The translations under genes and the position numbers were made by a program. Shown piece by piece: positions 19,053-27,853 of a DNA stretch of 64,000 bases. Source of the stretch: Pseudomonadota bacterium (lineage in GTDB: Bacteria > Pseudomonadota > Gammaproteobacteria > Steroidobacterales > Steroidobacteraceae); the NCBI GenBank assembly GCA_021787615.1, contig JAJYLP010000003.1:37812-101811 (forward strand). The letters run 5' to 3'. The notes under the pieces were generated by a model. The model made no database searches, was not told the origin of the DNA, and saw only the letters and a program-made list of their open reading frames with translations. Positions within the stretch are counted from its first letter, which is position 1, and each line of letters opens with the position of its first letter.

Positions 19053-20884
19053 ACCGACCCACCTCACGCCGCGCGTTTCTCCAATCGGCCGCGACGGCCG
19101 CCGGACTCGGGGTCATCGGCGGCCGCGCTCGGTGGGCCCGCGCGCGCGCGCTGACGGCGCGCGATGCAGCACAGGGCTCGGCCGTCGAGCGTCTGCGTGA
19201 GTTCGACTACGGCGATGTCGCCCTCACCGGCGGACCGCTGAGAGCGCAGTACGACTTCATTCACGCGCATTACCTCGCGCTCGACAACGAGCGGCTGCTG
19301 CAGGTGTACCGCGAGCACGCCGGCCTGCCCGCGCCCGGCATCGACATGGGCGGATGGTACGGCGCCGGGGGCTTCATTCCGGGCCACTCTTTCGGTCAGT
19401 ACGTCTCGGGCATTGCGCGCATCGGGCGCTGCACCGGCGACGAGGCGTGCCGCACGAAAGTGCACGAGCTGATACGCGGCTTCGGCAAGGCGCTCGATGC
19501 CAACCCGGTTCCCTACGCCGGCGAGGGCGCCTGGAAGATGTGGCCGGCCTACGTGCTCGACAAGCACATGATCGGGCTGATCGATGCCTACCGGCTGAGC
19601 GGCATGCAGCCGGCGCGCGGGCTGATCCCGCGGGTAATCCGCGGCGCGCTGCCGTTCATCTCGCCGGTCAGCCGCGATCGGATCGGCGTGAAGACCCCTC
19701 CCTACGACGAAACCTACATCGTCTCGGAGAACCTGTTCACCGCGGCGCACCTGACCGGGGAGCGCAGCGTGCGCGATCTGGCGGTGAAATACCTGCTCGA
19801 CAAACCGTATTTCGACCCGCTGGCACGCGGCGAGAACGTGCTCGCCGGCCGCCAGGCCTACAGTCATGTGATGGCGCTGAGTTCGGCGGCCAAAGCCTAT
19901 ATCGAGCTCGGCGAACCGCGCTACCGCGAGGCGATCGTCAACGGCTGGAGGTTCCTCGACGAACAGAGCTACGCCACCGGCGGCTGGGGGCCGAACGAGC
20001 TGCTGATCGCGCCCGGGACCGGCGCGCTCTACTCGAGCCTGACCCACAGCGCAGATCACTTCGAGACGCCGTGCGGGACGTATGCGACCATGAAGCTTGC
20101 CCGCTATCTGCTGCGCTTCACGGGCGATGCGCGCTACGGCGACGGGCTCGAGCGCATCATGTGGAACGGGCTGCTCGCGGTCCGCCCGCCGGACTCCAAC
20201 GGCAACTCGCCGTATTATTCGAGCTACAACCCGGACGCGCAGAAAGTCTTTTATCCGCAGAAGTGGCCATGCTGCTCCGGCACGCTGGTCCAGGGCGTAG
20301 CCGACTACGTGCGCAACGTCTATTTTCATGCGCCCGGCTCGCTCTACGTGAATCTGTTTACGCCCTCGCGGGTCCGCTGGCGCAGCGGCGGACGGGCGGT
20401 GACCCTCACACAACACACCGATTACCCGGCTGGCGAATCGGTAACACTGCAGGTCGCGACCGCCGCGCCGGCGGCGTTCGCACTCATGATCCGCGTTCCC
20501 GGCTGGCTCGCCGCCGAGCCCGAGATCCGCGTCAACGGCCGGCGCGTGTCCGGGGCAGCCGCGCCGGGCACGTTCGCCGCGCTCAGGCGCACCTGGCGCG
20601 ACGGTGACCGGGTGGAGCTGCGCCTGCCGCAGGCGCTGCGCACGCAGCCCGTTGACCGCTCCCATCCCGACACCGTCGCCCTGCTGCGCGGGCCGCTCGT
20701 CTACAGCGCACTCAACTTCACCGGCCCCGGCACACCCGTGCCGCGGCTCGATGTGGCCGGGATCACGCCGGTGGCAGGCTTGGCCGAGACCTACCGGCAG
20801 ATGGACCGCGGACAGCAGATCCTCTTCGTGCCGTTCTACAAGGTTCTCAACGAGTCCTACAATGTCTACTTCCAGAGGGCCTGA
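19049..20884 (+). CDS. GH127-like (DUF1680, beta-L-arabinofuranosidase family) protein with Tat-type signal
   Basis: TSRRAFLQSAATAAGLG signal; GGWYGAGGFIPGHSFGQYVSG, ETCGTY-like ETPCGTYATMKLARYLL, KWPCCSGTLVQGVADY. Confidence 0.8.
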   Translation: MNRPTSRRAFLQSAATAAGLGVIGGRARWARARALTARDAAQGSAVERLREFDYGDVALTGGPLRAQYDFIHAHYLALDNERLLQVYREHAGLPAPGIDMGGWYGAGGFIPGHSFGQYVSGIARIGRCTGDEACRTKVHELIRGFGKALDANPVPYAGEGAWKMWPAYVLDKHMIGLIDAYRLSGMQPARGLIPRVIRGALPFISPVSRDRIGVKTPPYDETYIVSENLFTAAHLTGERSVRDLAVKYLLDKPYFDPLARGENVLAGRQAYSHVMALSSAAKAYIELGEPRYREAIVNGWRFLDEQSYATGGWGPNELLIAPGTGALYSSLTHSADHFETPCGTYATMKLARYLLRFTGDARYGDGLERIMWNGLLAVRPPDSNGNSPYYSSYNPDAQKVFYPQKWPCCSGTLVQGVADYVRNVYFHAPGSLYVNLFTPSRVRWRSGGRAVTLTQHTDYPAGESVTLQVATAAPAAFALMIRVPGWLAAEPEIRVNGRRVSGAAAPGTFAALRRTWRDGDRVELRLPQALRTQPVDRSHPDTVALLRGPLVYSALNFTGPGTPVPRLDVAGITPVAGLAETYRQMDRGQQILFVPFYKVLNESYNVYFQRA

Positions 20885-22148
20885 GGGCGCGCGCGTCACC
20901 GCGCGCTACTGGATCGAGACCGCCCGCCCGCTGGAGGAGGCCGCCGCCACGATGGCCGGTGAGCAGTCGACCGGCACGTTCGTGCGGGTCGCGGGAGAGA
21001 CCGATGCGCTGCGCGAGCGCTTCGCCGCCCGCATCGAGGCGCTGACGCCCATTGGCGAGACCAACGCGCCGTCGCTTCCCGGGGCCTGGCGGCCGAGCGG
21101 CGGGTCGGCCGTGTGGCACACCGCGCAGGTCACGCTGTCCTGGCCGCTGCACAACTTCGGACCGTCGCTGCCGAACCTGCTCGCCACCGTCGCGGGGAAT
21201 CTGTGGGAGCTGAAGGCGTTCTCGGGAATGCGGCTGCTCGATCTTACGCTGCCGGCTGAGTTTCTCTCGGTGTACCCGGGTCCGCAGTTCGGCGTAGCCG
21301 GCACACGCGCCGTGAGCGGCGTGCGCGGCCGGCCGCTCATCGGCACGATCATCAAGCCGAGCGTCGGTCTCTCGCCGGATGCCACTGCCGCGCGGGTCGC
21401 CGAGCTCGCCGCCGCCGGCGTGGACTTCATCAAGGACGACGAGCTGCAAGCGGACGGCCCTCACTGCCCGTTCGAGGCGCGCTTCAGCGCAGTGATGCGC
21501 GTGCTGCGCGAGCACGCAGAGCGCACCGGGCAGCGGGTCCTCTATGCGGTCAACATCACCGGCGAGATCGATCAGATGCTGCGCCGCCACGAGCGTGTCG
21601 TGTCCGAGGGCGGCAACTGCGTCATGGTGAGCCTCAACAGCATCGGCCTGCCGGCGCTCACGGCGCTGCGCGCGCACTGTCAGGTGCCGATCCACGGGCA
21701 CCGCAACGGCTGGGGCCTGCTCGGGCGCTCGCCGGCAATCGGCGTGAGCTTCCCGGCCTGGCAGAAGCTGTGGCGGCTCGCAGGCATCGACCACGTGCAC
21801 GTCAACGGGCTCGACAACAAATTCTGCGAGAGCAACGAGTCGGTCATCGCCTCCGCGCGCGAGTGTCGCACGCCGATGTTTCCGCCGCCGGCGCGCGGTT
21901 GCGAAATCATGCCGGTGTTCTCCTCCGGTCAGACGGCGCTGCAGGTGCCGGGCACGTGGCAGGCGCTCGGCACGGTGGATCTCATTCACGCCTGCGGCGG
22001 CGGGATCATCGGCCATCCCGGCGGCGCGGTCGCCGGCGTGCGCAGCCTGCGTCAGGCGTGGGAAGCGGCCGTCGCGGACATCCCGCTCGGCGAATATGCG
22101 CGCGAGCACCGGGAGCTCGCCGAGGCGATCGCGACCTTCGCCCGCTGA
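20862..22148 (+). CDS. RuBisCO-like protein (RLP), OiaX/OiaT-like candidate
   Basis: EQSTGTF, GTIIKPSVGLSP, DFIKDDELQ, HGHRNGWG, HVNGLDNK, GGGIIGHPGG correspond to RuBisCO large-subunit motifs. Confidence 0.9.
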   Translation: MSTSRGPEGARVTARYWIETARPLEEAAATMAGEQSTGTFVRVAGETDALRERFAARIEALTPIGETNAPSLPGAWRPSGGSAVWHTAQVTLSWPLHNFGPSLPNLLATVAGNLWELKAFSGMRLLDLTLPAEFLSVYPGPQFGVAGTRAVSGVRGRPLIGTIIKPSVGLSPDATAARVAELAAAGVDFIKDDELQADGPHCPFEARFSAVMRVLREHAERTGQRVLYAVNITGEIDQMLRRHERVVSEGGNCVMVSLNSIGLPALTALRAHCQVPIHGHRNGWGLLGRSPAIGVSFPAWQKLWRLAGIDHVHVNGLDNKFCESNESVIASARECRTPMFPPPARGCEIMPVFSSGQTALQVPGTWQALGTVDLIHACGGGIIGHPGGAVAGVRSLRQAWEAAVADIPLGEYAREHRELAEAIATFAR

Positions 22149-22158
22149 GGGAGGCATC

Positions 22159-23472
22159 ATGTCCGGTCGTCTGTATGCGTATTACGGCGACGACTTCACC
22201 GGCTCGACCGACGTGCTCGAGGTGTTGGCGTCGGCCGGCGTGCGCAGCGTGCTGTTCATCGGGCCGCCGAGCGGGACACGCGAGCGGGGTTTTTCGGATT
22301 GTCAGGCCTTCGGTATCGCGGGCGACAGCCGCAGCCGCACCCCGCAGTGGATGAGCGAGCATCTGCCGGCGCTGTTTGCGCGGCTGGGCGAATTCGGCGC
22401 GCCGATCACACACTACAAGACCTGCTCCACTTTCGACAGTTCGCCCTGGATCGGCTCGATCGGTCGCGCGCTCGAAATCGGCCGCGACACGCTGGCCGGG
22501 CCTGTCATTCCGATCGTGGTCGCCGCGCCGCACCTCGGGCGCTACGTGGCCTTCGGCAACCTGTTCGCGGCCGCCGCCGGCGTCGTGTACCGCATCGACC
22601 GCCATCCGAGCATGCGCGCCCACCCGGTAACGCCCATGCACGAGGCGGATCTGCGCCGCCACCTGGCCGCGCAGACCTCCATGCGCATCGGATTGATCGA
22701 GCTACCGTCGCTGGCGCGGAACACGGCCGCCGAGGCGCTGGCCGGCGGCATGGCCGCGGGCGAGGCGGCCGTGCTGTTCGATGGGGTCAGCGAGGCGGAC
22801 CTGGCGCAGACCGGGCGGGTGCTGTGGCGCGCCGCCGAGCGCCACGCGCTGTTTTGTGCCGGCAGCTCCGGTCTGCCGTACGCTCTGCTCACGCCGTGGC
22901 GTGAAGCCGGGCTGATACCAGCGCGCCTCGATCCGCCGCCGCGCGCCCGGCCCGTGGACACGCTGCTGGTCATGAGCGGCAGCTGCTCCCCGGTGACCGA
23001 GCGGCAGATTCAAGCGGCGCTGCGCGCCGGCTATCATGGCATGACGCTCGATCCCAAAGTGCTTCTCAGCGAAGCGCGCGGTCCCGAAGCAGCCGGACAA
23101 TTGGTGCGGCAGACGGTCTCCAATCTGCGCGAGGGCCGCAGCACCGTCGTCTACAGCACTCTCGGACCTCTGGGCGCGGGCGCGGGCGCCGCAGGCGAGG
23201 CGCTCGGAAAGTGTATGGGCGATGTGCTCTTGCGCATCCTCGCCGAAGCGCCCGTGCCGCGCGTGCTGCTCGCCGGCGGCGACACCTCGAGCCACGCCGT
23301 GTCCCGGCTGGGTCTATACGCCCTCACTTGGCTGGCGAGCCTCGAGCCGGGCGCGCCGCTGTGCCGTGCTCACGCCGACACGCGGACCGGCCTAGATGGC
23401 TTGGAGCTGGTGCTCAAGGGCGGTCAAGTGGGGAGCGAGGCGTTCATCGAACGTGCACGGGTCGGGCGCTAG
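22159..23472 (+). CDS. DUF1537 / four-carbon acid sugar kinase family protein (OiaK-like candidate)
   Basis: YYGDDFTGSTDVLEVLASAGVRSVLFIGPP; VMSGSCSPVTERQI; LLAGGDTSSHAV. Confidence 0.9.
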   Translation: MSGRLYAYYGDDFTGSTDVLEVLASAGVRSVLFIGPPSGTRERGFSDCQAFGIAGDSRSRTPQWMSEHLPALFARLGEFGAPITHYKTCSTFDSSPWIGSIGRALEIGRDTLAGPVIPIVVAAPHLGRYVAFGNLFAAAAGVVYRIDRHPSMRAHPVTPMHEADLRRHLAAQTSMRIGLIELPSLARNTAAEALAGGMAAGEAAVLFDGVSEADLAQTGRVLWRAAERHALFCAGSSGLPYALLTPWREAGLIPARLDPPPRARPVDTLLVMSGSCSPVTERQIQAALRAGYHGMTLDPKVLLSEARGPEAAGQLVRQTVSNLREGRSTVVYSTLGPLGAGAGAAGEALGKCMGDVLLRILAEAPVPRVLLAGGDTSSHAVSRLGLYALTWLASLEPGAPLCRAHADTRTGLDGLELVLKGGQVGSEAFIERARVGR

Positions 23473-23808
23473 CCAGGCAGCGTGGAGCCGCTCGAGGCTC
23501 GCCTGACTCCCCCGTCGCCGACCTGACGCCAATGCCGGCGGCCCTCGAGGTGTGCCCGCCGACCCGCAACACCTGGTGCTGCCGCCAGGGCGGGTGACAG
23601 AGGTCCCACCGCTCGACCAAGCAGAGACCCCCTGGGCAATTCAAGGCGGTGCCGCCGGGTCACAGCGCCATTTCTGGCGCAAGAGGGAACACAGCACGCG
23701 TTCTCGGACCCGCCGGCTGGGCGACAGTGTCCGCGCCCCGGCTTCGCCCGCGGCGCCTTCCGACTCATGCGCCGCAATTTCCCGAGCGCTCGGGTTTTTG
23801 CTGTGATC

Positions 23809-24135
23809 ATGCCGACCGTGCTGAGACTCGACGTCCTGCGGCTCGTCATCTACCCAAACGATCACCGGCCCGAGCACCTTCACGTGATCGGGCCCGACTG
23901 CGAGGCGGTGATCGAGCTGCATTGTCCCGATGGCCCGCCGGCTCCGCGGGAATCGACCGGGTTCACGGCACACCAACTTCCCCGTCTGACCGGTGACCTC
24001 GGCCCGGCGCTGAGGGCCCTTTGCACGGCCTGGAGGACGATTCATGACACTGAGCGATGCCGACATTCTCGGGGCCGGGAAGCGCCTGCGTGGGCGCCTG
24101 CGGACAGAGCTCCACGCCACCGGTGCCCGCTATAA
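23809..24135 (+). CDS. DUF4160-domain protein
   Basis: MPTVLRLDVLRLVIYPNDHRPEHLHVIGPDCEAVIELHCPDGP...LCTAWRTIHD; recognisable DUF4160 pattern. Confidence 0.75.
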   Translation: MPTVLRLDVLRLVIYPNDHRPEHLHVIGPDCEAVIELHCPDGPPAPRESTGFTAHQLPRLTGDLGPALRALCTAWRTIHDTERCRHSRGREAPAWAPADRAPRHRCPL

Positions 24136-24172
24136 TCGGCGCGCCGGGAAAGTCATCGCGAGCCGAAGGTGA
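24044..24172 (+). pseudogene. N-terminal fragment of a DUF2442-domain gene
   Basis: MTLSDADILGAGKRLRGRLRTELHATGARYNRRAGKVIAS then stop; follows DUF4160 as usual for the pair. Confidence 0.7.
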
Positions 24173-24439
24173 CAGCGCGGATGAGACGGCCCAATACGCT
24201 CGTCAACACGGCGAGCGCCGCGGGCATGCGCAGTCGAGATGCGACTGCACAAGGCGGCGTGATCCACAGGGATCCTGGCAACAGCTGAGCGTCAGGCCGC
24301 CGAATCCGTAGGGGTGCATGGAATCTCTCGGAATCCAATGAATATGAGGGATTCGCCTTCGGGCTCCATCGTCTCAAAACTTTGAGACTCCGGGAAACCT
24401 GGGGGGAGTTCAATGCACCGACACGCCTTCGCGTAGAGA

Positions 24440-24757
24440 CTATTTTGTTCCAAGGCTCCTCGCGGGTGGGCACCGGTAGGCGATCCCATCAATTGGTTCG
24501 CTCGCGAGAACACTGACAGTGATCAAACCGGCGTTCCCGTCGTACCCCACGACGCGATTGCGGAAATTAAATGCCGCATAAGTGCCCTGCTGGCTTGGCG
24601 GCAAGTTGATATTACCCACTGGAGTACAGCCAGCCACTTCCGCCGGATTGCGGGTCAGTCGGACATTATTGGCCCCAGGGGCGGGAACCATTGTTGCGCA
24701 GCTTGCCATCGCAATACAGCAACAAATTGTGATGACCCCACCAAGAAGACGCTGCAT
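24440..24757 (-). CDS. Small lipoprotein (DUF4156-like)
   Basis: Lipobox CCCIAMASC; ANNVRLTRNPAEVAGCTPVGNI. Confidence 0.65.
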   Translation of the reverse strand: MQRLLGGVITICCCIAMASCATMVPAPGANNVRLTRNPAEVAGCTPVGNINLPPSQQGTYAAFNFRNRVVGYDGNAGLITVSVLASEPIDGIAYRCPPARSLGTK

Positions 24758-24907
24758 ACGGCCTCCATAAGTTCCTTGCCATGATCGGGAGCGTTCCGCT
24801 TGGAAGAATATGACGCGAGGAAGTTCGTGTCGAGCAGTCTATTCGGCAGCGTAGAGGTCGGAACGATCGCGGTGCGGACGCTCAATGCTGAGCACCCATA
24901 TCATAAG

Positions 24908-25010
24908 TGCGTATTCCGGCCCATCGTGACCGCTGATTCCGAACCAACCTGACCGGCCGTTCCGGCCGAATGTGACAGCTCATTCCGCTGGAAGGTGACC
25001 GATCTTGGGC
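24908..25010. mobile_element. Relic terminus of an IS21-family-like element (23-bp imperfect tandem repeats)
   Basis: tgaccgctgattccgaaccaacc / tgaccggccgttccggccgaatg / tgacagctcattccgctggaagg starting 24927, 24950, 24973, then tgaccgatc at 24996. Confidence 0.6.
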
Positions 25011-25517
25011 TTGTGGCCGGATTCGGGCTTCGTGCGGTGCGTTCTGGTGACGCAAGCCTCATCCCGGGCGCCCCTCGCCCTTCCATGCCGCCCACACCCA
25101 TCCGTTACCGTGGGCCGCAGACCCAGTACCGTTCCGCGGTCCCGCTCAACGATCTGTAAGGGTCAGCGGGTGACCGGCGCCGGATTTCCGATCGCGGCGC
25201 CACGCCGGCACCGTCCGGGACTGCCGTCACGCTGATCGTTCGCGCCATCCGCCGCTGCCCGAGAGCTTCAGGAAGGCCCGCTCGGGGTAGCGGATCACCC
25301 GGCGGATGCGCGTGGCAGACAGAGGTTGCACGATGGAGTCCTCGTGCTCGACGTGCGCCCCGGTCGCGCAACCGCGGCTGACCACGGACCGTCTCGCGAC
25401 GGAAGATACCGTCCCCACCGGCGATCCGAGCAGCGCGAGGGGGACGTCCGCCTCGATCAGCGCAGGGGCCCCGATCGCCCGGAGCGCAGGCGACGCGACC
25501 AAGTCGGCCTCGTGGGA

Positions 25518-25826
25518 GTTGTAGAGCGCCCCAGCAGCGGGATCGAGCTCGGCGTGCCCGTGCGTCCGGCACAAGGCCTCTGTGGCGCGTCGCACTCGGA
25601 ATTGACCGAAATCCAGATCACTGCAACGGGCTTGGGGCTGCATTGGCCGAAGCTCGATGCGGACCTGTATCTTCCGGCGCTGATCGAGGGGATTTTCGGC
25701 ACGCGCCGCTGGATCGCCCGCGTGCTGGGCAAGCGCGGCGGGCAAGCGAGCTCCGCCGCGAGGACGGCCGCCGCCCGCGTGAACGGCAGACGAGGGGGCC
25801 GGCCTCGCAAAGCGGTGCATGCCTGA
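25518..25826 (+). pseudogene. C-terminal fragment of the DUF2442-domain gene
   Basis: VVERPSSGIELGVPVRPAQGLCGASHSELTEIQITATGLGLHWPKLDADLYLPALIEGIFGTRRWIARVLGKRGG...GRRGGRPRKAVHA*. Confidence 0.75.
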
Positions 25827-25905
25827 TTCGATGATCCCAGCGACGCCGCCTCGCGCCATGTTCGCGACGTCGGCGGCCGACGAGCCGGGCGGCCCGGCGA
25901 GAGCG

Positions 25906-27177
25906 CTAGCCCGGCGCGGCTTCCCCGAGCGTCTCGGGCTCAACTGTCAGCCCCGCCGTGCAATCCACGCGCGAGAATACGATCGCCGCGATCAGCACCA
26001 TCAGCGCCACCGCCTGCACGGGCAGTTCATAGTTGCCCGTGGCGCCGACGATATAACCAAATGCAAGGGTGCACAGCACCCCGCCAGCCTGGCCGGCCGT
26101 GTTCATCACTCCGGTGGCCGCCCCGCCGTGATTGCCGCCGATGCTCATGCACATGGCCCAGGCTGCCGGCAGCATCAGGTCCATGGTGGCGAAGCCGGCG
26201 GTGGCCAGGACCACGATCGCGATGCGGTCGGTGACGAGGCTCATGGCGAGCAGCAGCCCCGCGCCCGCGATCAGGCAGCCGGCGGTCATCAGGCGCGTGG
26301 CGCTGCGCAGGCCGATCCTCACTCCCAACCGGTCGCACACCGTCCCGCCGATGAGGTTGCTGCCGATGCCGAGCAGAAACGGCAAGGCCGCATACACGCC
26401 CATCTGCCGCAGCGTGAAGTGCCCGGCATGCACCATCCAGGTCGGAAACCAGTTGAAGTAGAACCAGCTGCCGGCGCCGTAGCAGCCGTATGCGAGCACG
26501 ATAAGCCACAGCTGGGGCAGCTTCAGCAGGCGGCCGAGCACGCCCCTGCCGCCGTGCGCATCGCCGCGGCGCTCGCCGATTTCTGCGAGTTCCTCCGGGC
26601 GAATGCCCGGCTGCTCGGCCGGACGGTCGTGATACCACAGCCACCAGGCGAGCGCCCATGCCGCGCCGATGATGGCCAACACCCAGAACACCGCTCGCCA
26701 GCCGAAGTGGATCGCGAGCGGCACCAGCAGCAGCGGTGCGAGCGCCCCACCGAGACGGCTCGCGGCCCACACCGCGCCCTGCCCGCGCGCCCGCTCGCGT
26801 GCCGGCAGCCAGCGCCACAGCACGCCGGAGGCGTTTGGATACGCCCCCGCCGAGCCGATGCCGAAGCAGAAGCGCACGATGGCGAGCGGTATGAAGCGCG
26901 TGCACGCGCCAGTGAGCGCGGTGAAGCCTGACCACCAGGCGGCGATGCGCGAGAGCTCGCGCCGCTGACCGTGACGATCGCCGAGAGCACCGGAGGGGAT
27001 CTCGAACAAGCCGTAGGCGATCACATAGGCGCTGAGCACCCAGCCCCACTGCTCCGGGGTGAGCCCGAGGTCGTGTTGAATGCTGGGTCCCAGCACTGAG
27101 ATGGCCATCCGGTCGAGGAAGGTGATGACCGAGACGACGCTCAGCAGCCCGACGACGGCATAACGTTTCTTGAGCAT
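25906..27177 (-). CDS. MFS transporter, anion:cation symporter (ACS) family, sugar-acid type
   Basis: MLKKRYAVVGLLSVVSVITFLDRMAISVLGPSIQHDLGLTPEQWGWVLSAYVIAYGLFEIPSGALGDRHGQRR. Confidence 0.88.
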   Translation of the reverse strand: MLKKRYAVVGLLSVVSVITFLDRMAISVLGPSIQHDLGLTPEQWGWVLSAYVIAYGLFEIPSGALGDRHGQRRELSRIAAWWSGFTALTGACTRFIPLAIVRFCFGIGSAGAYPNASGVLWRWLPARERARGQGAVWAASRLGGALAPLLLVPLAIHFGWRAVFWVLAIIGAAWALAWWLWYHDRPAEQPGIRPEELAEIGERRGDAHGGRGVLGRLLKLPQLWLIVLAYGCYGAGSWFYFNWFPTWMVHAGHFTLRQMGVYAALPFLLGIGSNLIGGTVCDRLGVRIGLRSATRLMTAGCLIAGAGLLLAMSLVTDRIAIVVLATAGFATMDLMLPAAWAMCMSIGGNHGGAATGVMNTAGQAGGVLCTLAFGYIVGATGNYELPVQAVALMVLIAAIVFSRVDCTAGLTVEPETLGEAAPG

Positions 27178-27852
27178 TCAGCCGGCCCCGAGGCCGAACA
27201 CCTCGCGCACCTGACGCACACCGGACTCGGGACTCGACAGCACGGGCGCCTTGACGGCGCCCGGCGGCAGGGCCGCCACCACGCGGGCCATGGACGCCTG
27301 CGCCAACACGATGACGTCGACGTCGCGCATCCTTTCGGTCAGCGCCGCGCTCACAAGGCGGTCGTGCGTGGCGGTATCGCCCGCGAGCACCGCCTCGAAT
27401 GCGCCCTCGCACAGACACTCGACTACATCGATCGTGCGTCCTGCTTCAAGCGCAGCGGTCCGTACCAGCGCCGACGTGGGCTCGAGCGTTGTGCGAAGCG
27501 TAGCGAGAACGCCGATCCGCCGACCCTGCCGCACGGCGGCGCGCGCCATGGGCGCATCGACCCGCAGCACGGGCGGATCGTACAACTGCCGGGCAATGTC
27601 CACGGCCGGGCCAATGGACGAGCAGGTCACCAGCACGCCGTCCGCGCCGGCCTCGAGCGCGGATCCGACCAGCGTGGCGAGCCGGCGCACGGTGGTCTTC
27701 TCCAGCCGCCCGGCCTGTATCGTGTTCTTGATCAGGCTCTCATCGACGGTGTGGAAGATCTGCACTTCCGGCAGCCATTGCGCGCACAGGGATGCGAACA
27801 GAGGCGTCAGGACCGGCGAGGTGTGCAACAGGGCGAGCTTGCGGTGCGGCAT
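27178..27852 (-). CDS. Aspartate/glutamate/hydantoin racemase family protein
   Basis: MPHRKLALLHTSPVLTPLF...ADGVLVTCSSIGPAVDIARQL. Confidence 0.75.
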   Translation of the reverse strand: MPHRKLALLHTSPVLTPLFASLCAQWLPEVQIFHTVDESLIKNTIQAGRLEKTTVRRLATLVGSALEAGADGVLVTCSSIGPAVDIARQLYDPPVLRVDAPMARAAVRQGRRIGVLATLRTTLEPTSALVRTAALEAGRTIDVVECLCEGAFEAVLAGDTATHDRLVSAALTERMRDVDVIVLAQASMARVVAALPPGAVKAPVLSSPESGVRQVREVFGLGAG

Positions 27853-27853
27853 G

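Noticed and set aside
23665-23680. Hairpin gcgcca-tttc-tggcgc downstream of the DUF1537 kinase
   Set aside because: Short stem without a T-tract; insufficient for a terminator call.
24655-24885. Minus-strand 76-aa ORF beside the IS21-like end
   Set aside because: Overlaps the better-supported lipoprotein gene; no recognisable domain.
25227-25943. Minus-strand ORF ending IRRVIRYPERAFLKLSGSGGWRERSA
   Set aside because: Spans the DUF2442 breakpoint; no family recognised, probably decayed sequence.
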